In this document: positions 1-5,023 of the stretch, one piece after another
Layout: every line of letters begins with the position of its first letter
How positions within the stretch are numbered: position 1 is the stretch's first letter
From: Dehalococcoidia bacterium UBA6808
Lineage (GTDB): Bacteria > Chloroflexota > Dehalococcoidia > GIF9 > UBA5629
Direction: 5' to 3'
Assembly (NCBI GenBank): GCA_002452695.1
Contig: DKFA01000081.1
Location: 1-7,605, forward strand
DNA: 7,605 nt
Position numbers and translations under genes: made by a program
The notes under the pieces: generated by a model
The model's database searches: none
What the model was told of the DNA's origin: nothing
The model's input: only the letters and a program-made list of their open reading frames with translations

Positions 1-1
1 A

Positions 2-856
2 TTTACACCGGCTGTCCGGTTGCTTCATGTATCAACCGAAGGAGTACTGCGCCTTCTCCACCTGTCAGCCAGGAGAGATTCGAGCATCACAGAAGATGAA
101 GTCAAATCACTAATCACCGAGGGCACAAGAACAGGCGTCTTTGCCCCGCAGGAAAAGGATATGATCGAGGGCGTGCTTAAACTGGCGGACCGTCCCGTCA
201 GGGCCATTATGACACCCTACTCCAGGATAACCTGGCTGGACACTCAATCCGACCGCAATACAATCCTTTCGACATTCGAGACCAATCATTTTTCCCGTAT
301 CCTGGCATGTGACGGGTCTCTTGATAAGCCTGTCGGCGTCATCAGCGCCAAAGACCTTCTTCCCAAAGCCCTGACCTGTACCGACATCACTCTATCCGAC
401 TTGATTACCCCCATCCTCTATGTTCCTGAAAATACGTCCATCCTTATGATCCTGAACCAGTTCAAGAAAGAAGGGCTGCACATAGCGGCTGTAATCGACG
501 AATACGGCAGAACAACGGGGCTGATTACACTTACGGACGTAATTGAAGCTGTCGCAGGGGATTTGCCGGAGCTTGGCCGGGACACCTCACCAGAGGTCAG
601 TAAAAGAAGCGACGGCTCATGGCTGATTGACGGCATTGTCCCGACTGACGAATTGGAAGCCGTCCTTGGCATCAGCGTAAGCCAGAACTTAACAACACTG
701 GCCGGATTCATGATGGAACAACTGGGACAGATACCGGAGGTTGGTAATAGCTTCAACTACGGCGGCTATCACTTTGAAGTGGTTGATATGGACGGCAACC
801 GTATCGATAAAGTCCTGGTTCAGAAATCTGACAACGCTGCTCAAACACACAGCTAA
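2..856 (+). CDS. HlyC/CorC (UPF0053) family CBS-domain membrane protein, 3' part
   Basis: The reading frame is open from the first bases of the window (F-T-P-A-V-R before the TTG at 20), so the gene starts upstream and the N-terminal membrane (DUF21) domain is missing. About 284 residues are visible. The first segment matches the end of the DUF21 domain and the linker of this family (acidic TEDEV stretch, then GVFAPQEKDMIEGVLKLADR). A pair of CBS domains follows, beginning near the IMTPYSRI motif and ending near LITLTDVIEAVAGDL. The last 80 or so residues (from SDGSWLIDG to the end) match the CorC_HlyC C-terminal domain. Family members have been linked to Mg/Co tolerance and efflux, and the CBS pair usually senses adenine nucleotides. 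The exact substrate cannot be read from the sequence. The gene is followed by 194 bp without a gene and is probably not co-transcribed with what follows. Confidence 0.85.
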   Translation, partial: FTPAVRLLHVSTEGVLRLLHLSARRDSSITEDEVKSLITEGTRTGVFAPQEKDMIEGVLKLADRPVRAIMTPYSRITWLDTQSDRNTILSTFETNHFSRILACDGSLDKPVGVISAKDLLPKALTCTDITLSDLITPILYVPENTSILMILNQFKKEGLHIAAVIDEYGRTTGLITLTDVIEAVAGDLPELGRDTSPEVSKRSDGSWLIDGIVPTDELEAVLGISVSQNLTTLAGFMMEQLGQIPEVGNSFNYGGYHFEVVDMDGNRIDKVLVQKSDNAAQTHS

Positions 857-904
857 GCGCAGCAACCAAGAATATCACTCGCCCGGACCTTCACTGTATA
901 GCCA

Positions 905-940
905 CCGCTTACTCGCGCTCACTTCAGCGGAGCGTTTAAT
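905..940 (+). terminator. Weak candidate terminator after the CorC-family gene
   Basis: Several short alternative stems occur here: CCGCT (905-909) with AGCGG (926-930), and CGCTC (916-920) with GAGCG (930-934). The second is followed by TTTAAT. The stems are only 5 bp and compete with each other, so this is a weak call. The rest of the 857-1050 gap holds a 7-bp inverted repeat (AGACCTT 944-950, AAGGTCT 986-992, loop of 35) and the promoter-like elements listed next. Confidence 0.25.
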
Positions 941-966
941 ATCAGACCTTCGCTTATCTGCTCTAT

Positions 967-995
967 TTGCATTACTGAGCCTGGCAAGGTCTAAT
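967..995 (+). promoter_or_regulatory. Possible promoter for the ZIP transporter / DtxR-FeoA operon
   Basis: TTGCAT (967-972) is separated by 17 bp from TCTAAT (990-995), which matches a sigma-A type -10 box in five of six positions. The -35 is poor (three of six). An alternative -10, TATAGT at 1023-1028, has no convincing -35. The region is AT-rich and is the only gap upstream of the operon, so a promoter is expected, but the exact element is uncertain. No copy of the GTTAG-N6-CTAAC dyad found further downstream is visible here. Confidence 0.3.
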
Positions 996-1050
996 AAATG
1001 CAACAAGCTCCAATCTTATAAATATAGTACAATTGGGGGAGTCTAATCAT

Positions 1051-1854
1051 ATGGATATTAATGTTGGTTACGCCATCCTGCTTACGACGCTGGCCGGACT
1101 TGCTACCAGCATTGGCAGCGGCGTCGCTTTTCTGATTAAGCGTCCCAATTATTCCTACCTGTCGCCATTATTGGGGCTTTCCGCCGGCGTCATGGTGTAC
1201 ATCTCTTTTACCGAACTTCTGGGCACCGCTATAAATGAAATCGGCTTTTTGCAGGCAAATCTCGCCTTTTTCATCGGCATAGCTGTCTTCACTGCAATCG
1301 ACATATTGATTCCCCATACATACGAGGAGGAATCAGCCAATGATCACTTATCGAGAAAACAAGGAGAAAGGATAAGCTCAACCGCGTCGCTTTCGACTGC
1401 CTCACTTAAGAGAGGCGGAGTTTTCATCGCGCTGGGAATTGCGATCCACAATTTCCCGGAAGGCATGGTAACATTCACATCCGCCGCCACCGGCGATGCG
1501 TCCATGGGCATTCTGATCGCTGTAGCCATTGCCATCCACAATATCCCCGAAGGGATTGCGGTATCAGTACCGATCTTCTATGCCACCGGCAGCCGGCGAC
1601 AGGCCTTCATGTACTCATTTTTATCAGGCGTAGCTGAACCTGTAGGCGCGCTCATCGGCTATTTATTACTATTGCCATTCCTTACACCAGCAATATTATC
1701 ATCCACACTTGCATTCGTGGCCGGTATAATGGTCTATATCAGCCTTGACGAAATCCTTCCGATGGCACATCGCTATGGGAGGGAGCATCTCGTCATCCTT
1801 GGGATCATTTCAGGAATGGCGATCATGGCTTTAAGTATATGGCTGCTCGGATAA
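1051..1854 (+). CDS. ZIP-family divalent metal transporter (ZupT-like)
   Basis: This 267-residue multi-pass inner membrane protein probably imports divalent metal ions (Zn, Fe or Mn) into the cytoplasm. The length is normal for bacterial ZIPs. The two ZIP signature motifs are intact: HNFPEG at residues 133-138 and HNIPEG at 163-168, followed by GVAEPVGA with Glu196 in the next helix. These form the metal path in characterised ZIPs. A variable, charged cytoplasmic loop with an acidic TYEEE stretch and basic residues lies between the third and fourth helices, as usual. The ATG at 1051 is chosen over a TTG at 1033 because GGGGGAG (1034-1040) is a good ribosome site 10 nt before it and would fall inside the longer reading. 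The DtxR-FeoA regulator begins 22 bp after the stop, so the two are probably one operon. Substrate preference is inferred from context only. Confidence 0.9.
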   Translation: MDINVGYAILLTTLAGLATSIGSGVAFLIKRPNYSYLSPLLGLSAGVMVYISFTELLGTAINEIGFLQANLAFFIGIAVFTAIDILIPHTYEEESANDHLSRKQGERISSTASLSTASLKRGGVFIALGIAIHNFPEGMVTFTSAATGDASMGILIAVAIAIHNIPEGIAVSVPIFYATGSRRQAFMYSFLSGVAEPVGALIGYLLLLPFLTPAILSSTLAFVAGIMVYISLDEILPMAHRYGREHLVILGIISGMAIMALSIWLLG

Positions 1855-1876
1855 TGATTTAACAGGAGATTCATTT

Positions 1877-2593
1877 ATGACTGATACAGAAGCAATCACT
1901 CCGTCCATGCAGGACTACTTGAAAGCGATGCTGTTTCTGTCTGAATCAATGGACGAAATACGGGTAACGGATGTAGCTTCAATGCTGAATATTGCGAAGG
2001 CCAGTGTTGCGCAGGAAATCGACCATTTAAAGAAGCACGGTCTTGTGACACAAAAGAAATATGGTCCCATTGAGCTAACCGCCGATGGTAAGAACATAGC
2101 AAATGAAGTTCGCTGGAGACACAGCAAGCTAAAGCAATTCCTTGTAGAGGTGCTCGATGTGGACCCGAAAATAGCTGAAAAGGACGCATGCTTAATGGAG
2201 CACGCAGTAAGTGCCCATACCATGATCAAGTTGATGGATTATCTGGAGAAAGGAGGACATATCATAAAGGCTAAAAGTGACTCAGATATTCCAAAGACTA
2301 GCTTGCGGCGTGAACTAGGTGAGCAGGAACTTAGAGCAGTATCTGTTTCAGAAATTAAGCATGTCAAAACACTGGACCAATTGAAAACGGGAGAATGCGG
2401 CAAAGTGCTTCGTATTACCTCTCCCTCCCCATTAAAAAAACGTCTTCTCGATATGGGACTCTCCACTGGAGCGGAGATACAGGTTAAGGGAGTTGCTCCA
2501 ATGGGAGACCCCCTGGAACTGAAAGTCAAGGGCTATCTCTTATCCCTGCGTAAAGAAGAAGCGTCGCAAATATACGTGGAGATGGGTGTCTGA
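1877..2593 (+). CDS. DtxR/MntR-family metal-dependent regulator with C-terminal FeoA domain (paralogue A)
   Basis: A 238-residue cytoplasmic transcription factor. The winged helix-turn-helix (about residues 10-72) is followed by the helical metal-binding/dimerisation domain (about 73-130), a polar linker (about 131-160) and a complete FeoA-type SH3-like domain (about 162-238). Ligand positions of the family are readable: Asp13 (MntR Asp8), His82, Cys105, Glu108 and His109. The position of MntR Glu11 is Lys16, so the set mixes MntR-like Asp with DtxR-like Cys and metal preference cannot be assigned. The FeoA domain is unusually close to the stand-alone FeoA at 4787: 37 of 70 aligned residues are identical by my count, including a shared VAPxGDPxExKxKGYxLSLR stretch. 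AGGAG (1864-1868) lies 8 nt before the ATG. The gene follows the ZIP transporter by 22 bp, suggesting co-transcription and possibly feedback on metal uptake. Confidence 0.9.
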   Translation: MTDTEAITPSMQDYLKAMLFLSESMDEIRVTDVASMLNIAKASVAQEIDHLKKHGLVTQKKYGPIELTADGKNIANEVRWRHSKLKQFLVEVLDVDPKIAEKDACLMEHAVSAHTMIKLMDYLEKGGHIIKAKSDSDIPKTSLRRELGEQELRAVSVSEIKHVKTLDQLKTGECGKVLRITSPSPLKKRLLDMGLSTGAEIQVKGVAPMGDPLELKVKGYLLSLRKEEASQIYVEMGV

Positions 2594-2611
2594 TAAACGT
2601 GCTGTATTTGC

Positions 2612-2638
2612 GATTTGAATTGCCGATAATTGCGAATC
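2612..2638. other. Imperfect dyad in the gap before DtxR paralogue B
   Basis: GATTTGAATT (2612-2621) pairs with AATT-G-CGAATC (2628-2638) around a 6-nt loop, with one bulged G and one G:T pair. No T-run follows, so it does not look like an intrinsic terminator. It could be an operator or a chance AT-rich dyad. A TATATA stretch at 2664-2669 could be a -10 element for the next gene, but no good -35 is visible. Confidence 0.2.
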
Positions 2639-2703
2639 ATGATCGGACCATCATAAGACACTCTATATATACAACAGATCAAGCAGAAAGGCTGTGACAG
2701 AAA

Positions 2704-3093
2704 ATGAGCAGATTAAGCACAAGGTCTGAGGATTACCTGCTTGCAATATACCTGCTCAGAAGGCAATGTCCGTCTGTGCGGATCAGCGATATCAGCAGGG
2801 CATTGGAAATTTCCGCTCCCGGCATGACAGAAGCTATCAAGAAACTCATAGCTATCGGGCTGGTAAAGCATCGTAAACACAGCAAAATTAAATTTACCAG
2901 TAAGGGTGAAAGGATAGCCCTGAACATCAATCTGCGCTACGAGACACTTCGCCAATTCCTTTGTAATATATTAAATGTTCCCCCCGATATAGCTGAACGT
3001 GACGCAAAAGGGATGCAACATGCCCTCAGTAAAACCAGCCAGCGGAAAATGCGCTGGCCGATCGAACAACTGGCAGAAAATAATACGACATAA
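2704..3093 (+). CDS. Short DtxR-family protein with degenerate metal site (paralogue B)
   Basis: A 129-residue DtxR-like protein. The winged helix-turn-helix is intact (about residues 7-70, with the family EDYL motif at 9-12) and the dimerisation helices continue to about residue 110. It shares the NILNVxPxIAExDA stretch with paralogue C and closely resembles A there. Its numbering matches C. diphtheriae DtxR. The usual ligands are changed: His79 is Tyr79, Cys102 is Lys102 and Glu105 is Gln105, with only Asp10 and His106 kept. It also lacks the C-terminal part of the dimerisation domain seen in paralogue C, and any SH3-like domain. AGAAAGG (2685-2691) lies 12 nt before the ATG, a modest ribosome site. 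The frame is intact, so it is not an obvious pseudogene. I infer a metal-independent DNA-binding or heterodimerising role, or an early stage of decay. Confidence 0.8.
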   Translation: MSRLSTRSEDYLLAIYLLRRQCPSVRISDISRALEISAPGMTEAIKKLIAIGLVKHRKHSKIKFTSKGERIALNINLRYETLRQFLCNILNVPPDIAERDAKGMQHALSKTSQRKMRWPIEQLAENNTT

Positions 3094-3110
3094 ATTCCCC
3101 TGCAACAGCT

Positions 3111-3136
3111 AACAGGTATTGATTCCTGTTGTGTTT
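3111..3136 (+). terminator. Weak candidate terminator after DtxR paralogue B
   Basis: AACAGG (3111-3116) and CCTGTT (3125-3130) form a 6-bp stem with an 8-nt loop, followed by GTGTTTG. A mutually exclusive stem, CAACAG (3103-3108) with CTGTTG (3126-3131), uses the same right arm. The T-tract is poor, so the call is weak. It sits between paralogue B and the clear promoter of paralogue C, where a terminator is expected. Confidence 0.35.
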
Positions 3137-3162
3137 GAGGATCTGATAGTGGATACGGCTCC

Positions 3163-3192
3163 TTGACATGGCACAGAACTATGTAATATACT
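3163..3192 (+). promoter_or_regulatory. Sigma-A type promoter of DtxR paralogue C
   Basis: A perfect -35 TTGACA (3163-3168) is separated by 18 bp from TATACT (3187-3192), a five-of-six match to the -10 consensus. TAATAT at 3184-3189 is an overlapping alternative with a 15-bp spacer. Transcription would begin near 3199, directly on the dyad described in the next entry, which fits autorepression of the gene at 3240. This is the best promoter in the window. Confidence 0.7.
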
Positions 3193-3222
3193 TTATTTGT
3201 TAGATACTACTAACTTTATTTA
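3190..3222. promoter_or_regulatory. Candidate DtxR-family operator, copy 1
   Basis: The core GTTAGATACTACTAAC (3199-3214) is a dyad with perfect 5-bp arms, GTTAG and CTAAC, spaced by 6. It overlaps the expected transcription start of paralogue C. It is flanked by a 9-bp direct repeat, ACTTTATTT, at 3190-3198 and 3213-3221 (period 23). The 33-bp unit recurs at 3751-3783 with 27 of 33 positions identical. The TTAG...CTAA arms recall the published DtxR/IdeR box. Binding by the adjacent regulator is inference. Confidence 0.6.
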
Positions 3223-3226
3223 TGAT

Positions 3227-3241
3227 ATAGAGATTTTCTAT
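3227..3241 (+). promoter_or_regulatory. Small hairpin over the start codon of DtxR paralogue C
   Basis: ATAGA (3227-3231) can pair with TCTAT (3237-3241) around a 5-nt loop. The right arm includes the first two bases of the ATG at 3240 and the left arm overlaps the only purine-rich stretch (TAGAGA) that could serve as a ribosome site. The stem is AU-rich and weak, so it may only lower translation modestly. Confidence 0.3.
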
Positions 3242-3740
3242 GGATTCTACCGCTTTTAGAACTACTTCCAGTTTAGAGGACTACCTCGAAGCCATTGCCA
3301 TTATAAATGGACAGGATACGAAAGTTACTGTTACGGCTCTCAGCAAGTCACTAAAGGTGAAAAAACCCAGTGTTGTAGCTGCGTTAAAGAAGCTGTCCTG
3401 TGACGGGCTCGTCATACATGATCGATACAGTGATGTTAAGCTAACTCCGGCAGGCAACCGGATTGCCGGTGAAATTTACCGTCGACACCAGGCGCTGCGA
3501 AGCTTCCTTGTCAACATACTGAACGTTGATCCGAAGATAGCCGAGGAGGACGCCTGCCGCATGGAACATTCATTAAGTTCCGCCAGCCTGGAAAAGCTGG
3601 GTAAATTTCTCGAGTTCGTGCTCAATTGCCCCCAGGGAGAACCCGAATGGTTGAAAGGTTTCAATTACTTTTTCGAACATGGCAAACGGGATGAGAGAAC
3701 CATGGCAAAATGTCAGAGAATTAGTTTCCCGGGAAATTAA
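3240..3740 (+). CDS. DtxR/MntR-family metal-dependent repressor (paralogue C)
   Basis: A 166-residue regulator with a winged helix-turn-helix (about residues 10-75) and a full dimerisation/metal domain (about 76-150). No SH3-like FeoA domain is present. The ligand set is the most complete of the three paralogues: Asp14 and Glu17 (MntR Asp8 and Glu11), His83, Cys106, Glu109 and His110. The mix of MntR-like and DtxR-like residues leaves iron versus manganese open. The CPQGEPEWLKGF stretch near residue 130 is typical of the end of the dimerisation domain in many Gram-positive members. The gene has its own promoter (3163-3192) and a dyad at the transcription start. The same dyad unit recurs upstream of the FmdE-like/feo operon. 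I infer autorepression and control of Fe(II) uptake. The ribosome site is weak (TAGAGA, 3229-3234). Confidence 0.9.
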   Translation: MDSTAFRTTSSLEDYLEAIAIINGQDTKVTVTALSKSLKVKKPSVVAALKKLSCDGLVIHDRYSDVKLTPAGNRIAGEIYRRHQALRSFLVNILNVDPKIAEEDACRMEHSLSSASLEKLGKFLEFVLNCPQGEPEWLKGFNYFFEHGKRDERTMAKCQRISFPGN

Positions 3741-3741
3741 T
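3720..3741 (+). terminator. 22-bp palindrome over the stop codon of paralogue C, probable terminator
   Basis: The palindrome is centred on TTTCCCGGGAAA (3725-3736) and extends outward to 3720 and 3741 with a single G:T pair. As RNA it gives a 9-bp stem with a CCGG loop, followed by ATATTTTTA. The stem overlaps the TAA stop (3738-3740). A hairpin plus T-rich tail fits an intrinsic terminator, but the stem has only one strong G:C pair. A protein-binding palindrome upstream of the feo operon is an alternative. Confidence 0.45.
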
Positions 3742-3750
3742 ATATTTTTA

Positions 3751-3789
3751 ACTTTGAATGTTAAGTAATACTAACTTTATTTACTTAAC
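3751..3789. promoter_or_regulatory. Candidate DtxR-family operator, copy 2, upstream of the FmdE-like/feo operon
   Basis: Positions 3751-3783 repeat the unit at 3190-3222 with 27 of 33 matches; the 24-bp core GTTA...TTTA (3760-3783) matches 21 of 24. The core dyad reads GTTAAGTAATACTAAC. The repeat extends into a larger perfect 9-bp inverted repeat, GTTAAGTAA (3760-3768) and TTACTTAAC (3781-3789). No consensus promoter is obvious; TATATT (3741-3746) and GATAAT (3813-3818) are possible -10 boxes without good -35 partners. The rest of the gap to 3935 holds the palindrome CAGACGTCTG (3841-3850) and the short reading frame listed next. Confidence 0.6.
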
Positions 3790-3852
3790 GCTTATTAGAG
3801 AAGGGAGCAATAGATAATTCGTTAAATTAAAAGGAAACTACAGACGTCTGGA

Positions 3853-3900
3853 TTGTTGAAACAACACAACCATCAGGGGAATTGTTCACCCTGCTGTTAA
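3853..3900 (+). CDS. Possible His/Cys-rich leader peptide (speculative)
   Basis: A TTG-initiated frame of 15 residues reads M-L-K-Q-H-N-H-Q-G-N-C-S-P-C-C and ends at TAA (3898-3900). The tail is rich in potential metal ligands (two His, three Cys). The only purine-rich site, AAGGA (3831-3835), is 17 nt away, which is too far for a normal start. A small hairpin, CAGGG (3874-3878) with CCCTG (3889-3893), overlaps its 3' end. It may be chance; it is listed because it sits in the long leader of a metal-uptake operon. Confidence 0.12.
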   Translation: MLKQHNHQGNCSPCC

Positions 3901-3935
3901 TACGAACAAACAATACCAAACAGGAGAAAAATAGC

Positions 3936-4715
3936 GTGAATATTAACTTTACCAAAAAGACAACAGGCGCTCTGCGTTTAATCTTATCCGCGGTATTAGC
4001 AGCTATCACCTTGCTCATGGTTATCCCTGTGTGCGCGCACGCCCCGAAAGGGGCAGGTGAGCCTCCACAAGCTGCGATTGAACCAATTCAAATCTACGAC
4101 AAAAAAGGGGATTTGCTGAATATTTCCATTGATGATGTAGCCGCAATCCATGGCGATAAGTGCATCTGCGTCGTCGGAGCTTTCCGGGTGACCCAGGCTG
4201 CCATTAACGTGCTCTACGGCAAAGATGAAGCGCCGAAACAGGGCAATCTTACGGTCGTCTATCACCATCCCGGCATAGGGCACAAGCAGGTGTTCGAGCA
4301 TATTCTTACTCCCGAATATGTTGTTTATGAAAAAACGGGCAATCCCCAGTATATGACCATGGACCATTGGGTCTATAAGTTTACCCGTACCGATACCGGA
4401 GATGTATTTGAAACACAAATAAAGGAAGGGATAATTTCGAAGGATTTCTTTGCGCTTCGCTACGAGGTTGACGGCTTTGAGAAGGGATGGCATGAGGACA
4501 AGCCTACGGACCAGGAGGAATCCGGATTCGCCGTTGCCTATACGGAGACTCTGGCTAACCTTCTGACGCTTCCGGTCTGGGAATTATATACGGGTGTAGA
4601 GCAGCCGGAGGAGTCGGAAGAACCTGCGCCGGTGGCAGCGATCATCTTCTGTGGAGCGCTGATTATACTTATCGTCCTGGGTTTCATCTATTCGGCACGC
4701 GTGAAAAGGAGTTAG
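3936..4715 (+). CDS. Membrane-anchored extracytoplasmic protein resembling the FmdE family
   Basis: This 259-residue protein has an N-terminal hydrophobic signal segment (about 11-33) ending in A34-H35-A36, a likely signal peptidase site. An exported domain (about 45-215), an acidic Glu/Pro linker (221-231) and a C-terminal transmembrane helix (about 232-253) with a basic tail follow. The domain should therefore lie outside the cytoplasm. The stretch H72-G-D-K-C76-I-C78, then G81-A-F-R, resembles the HGHxCPG...GYR start of FmdE (formylmethanofuran dehydrogenase subunit E-like) domains. A His cluster (H110, H111, H116, H122) follows. The GTG at 3936 is preferred because AGGAG (3922-3926) lies 9 nt before it; a longer frame from 3882 has no ribosome site. 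The feoA genes start 71 bp later with no terminator between, so it probably belongs to the feo operon. A role in binding or delivering iron or haem outside the membrane is inference; the family match is by eye. Confidence 0.75.
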   Translation: MNINFTKKTTGALRLILSAVLAAITLLMVIPVCAHAPKGAGEPPQAAIEPIQIYDKKGDLLNISIDDVAAIHGDKCICVVGAFRVTQAAINVLYGKDEAPKQGNLTVVYHHPGIGHKQVFEHILTPEYVVYEKTGNPQYMTMDHWVYKFTRTDTGDVFETQIKEGIISKDFFALRYEVDGFEKGWHEDKPTDQEESGFAVAYTETLANLLTLPVWELYTGVEQPEESEEPAPVAAIIFCGALIILIVLGFIYSARVKRS

Positions 4716-4731
4716 GTGAAGAATTAACCTT

Positions 4732-4789
4732 AAGGAGATGTCTTGTAATGTTAGGTGCCAAATCAAATATTAGAGGAGTCAATTATATG
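4732..4789 (+). promoter_or_regulatory. Two in-frame ribosome site/start pairs for feoA1
   Basis: GAGGAG (4773-4778) lies 8 nt before the ATG at 4787 and defines the normal FeoA N-terminus (MSIKKLSEL). An earlier in-frame ATG at 4748 also has an AAGGAG (4732-4737) 10 nt upstream and would add 13 residues. The downstream start is preferred because it gives the usual FeoA length. Confidence 0.5.
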
Positions 4790-5023
4790 TCCATAAAAAA
4801 ACTGAGTGAGCTTAAGAAGGGAGAAACTGGCAAGGTGGTAAAAATCAGCGGCAGCGGGAATATCCGCCAGCGCCTGGTGGATATGGGGCTTGTCGCAGGA
4901 TGTAACGTAGAGATGCAGCGGGTCGCCCCGCTGGGGGATCCGATCGAGATCAAGATTAAGGGCTATAATCTGTCGCTGCGCAAGGAGGAGGCTGCCGGTG
5001 TTTCTGTGGAAGTGCCCAAATGA
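4787..5023 (+). CDS. feoA: FeoA, ferrous iron transport accessory protein (first copy)
   Basis: A 78-residue cytoplasmic protein with a single FeoA SH3-like domain covering nearly the whole chain. The conserved features are the opening LSELKKGETGKV, RQRLVDMGL at about residues 24-32, the VAPLGDPIEIKIKGY stretch, and the closing LSLRKEEA. FeoA is needed for full FeoB-dependent Fe(II) uptake in characterised systems and is thought to act on the FeoB cytoplasmic domain. Its stop overlaps the start of the second FeoA (ATGA at 5020-5023), implying translational coupling. The closest relative in the window is the FeoA domain of the regulator at 1877 rather than the neighbouring FeoA. Confidence 0.93.
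   Translation: MSIKKLSELKKGETGKVVKISGSGNIRQRLVDMGLVAGCNVEMQRVAPLGDPIEIKIKGYNLSLRKEEAAGVSVEVPK

Noticed and set aside
944..992. 7-bp perfect inverted repeat AGACCTT / AAGGTCT
   Set aside because: The 35-nt spacer makes a functional hairpin or a dimer site unlikely; probably coincidence.
741..1046. Open frame of 101 codons overlapping the end of the CorC-family gene and the following gap
   Set aside because: It lies mostly in another frame of the CorC gene, has no ribosome site and its product has no recognisable features.
989..1047. GTCTAAT repeated at 989-995 and 1041-1047 upstream of the ZIP gene
   Set aside because: Seven bases twice in an AT-rich gap can occur by chance and neither copy forms a dyad.
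3996..4493. Minus-strand open frame of 165 codons opposite the FmdE-like gene
   Set aside because: The plus-strand frame has a signal peptide, membrane anchor and ribosome site; the antisense frame has none.
4738..4773. 11-codon frame starting at ATG 4738 (MSCNVRCQIKY) before feoA1
   Set aside because: The ribosome site directly abuts this ATG with no spacing, so initiation there is unlikely.
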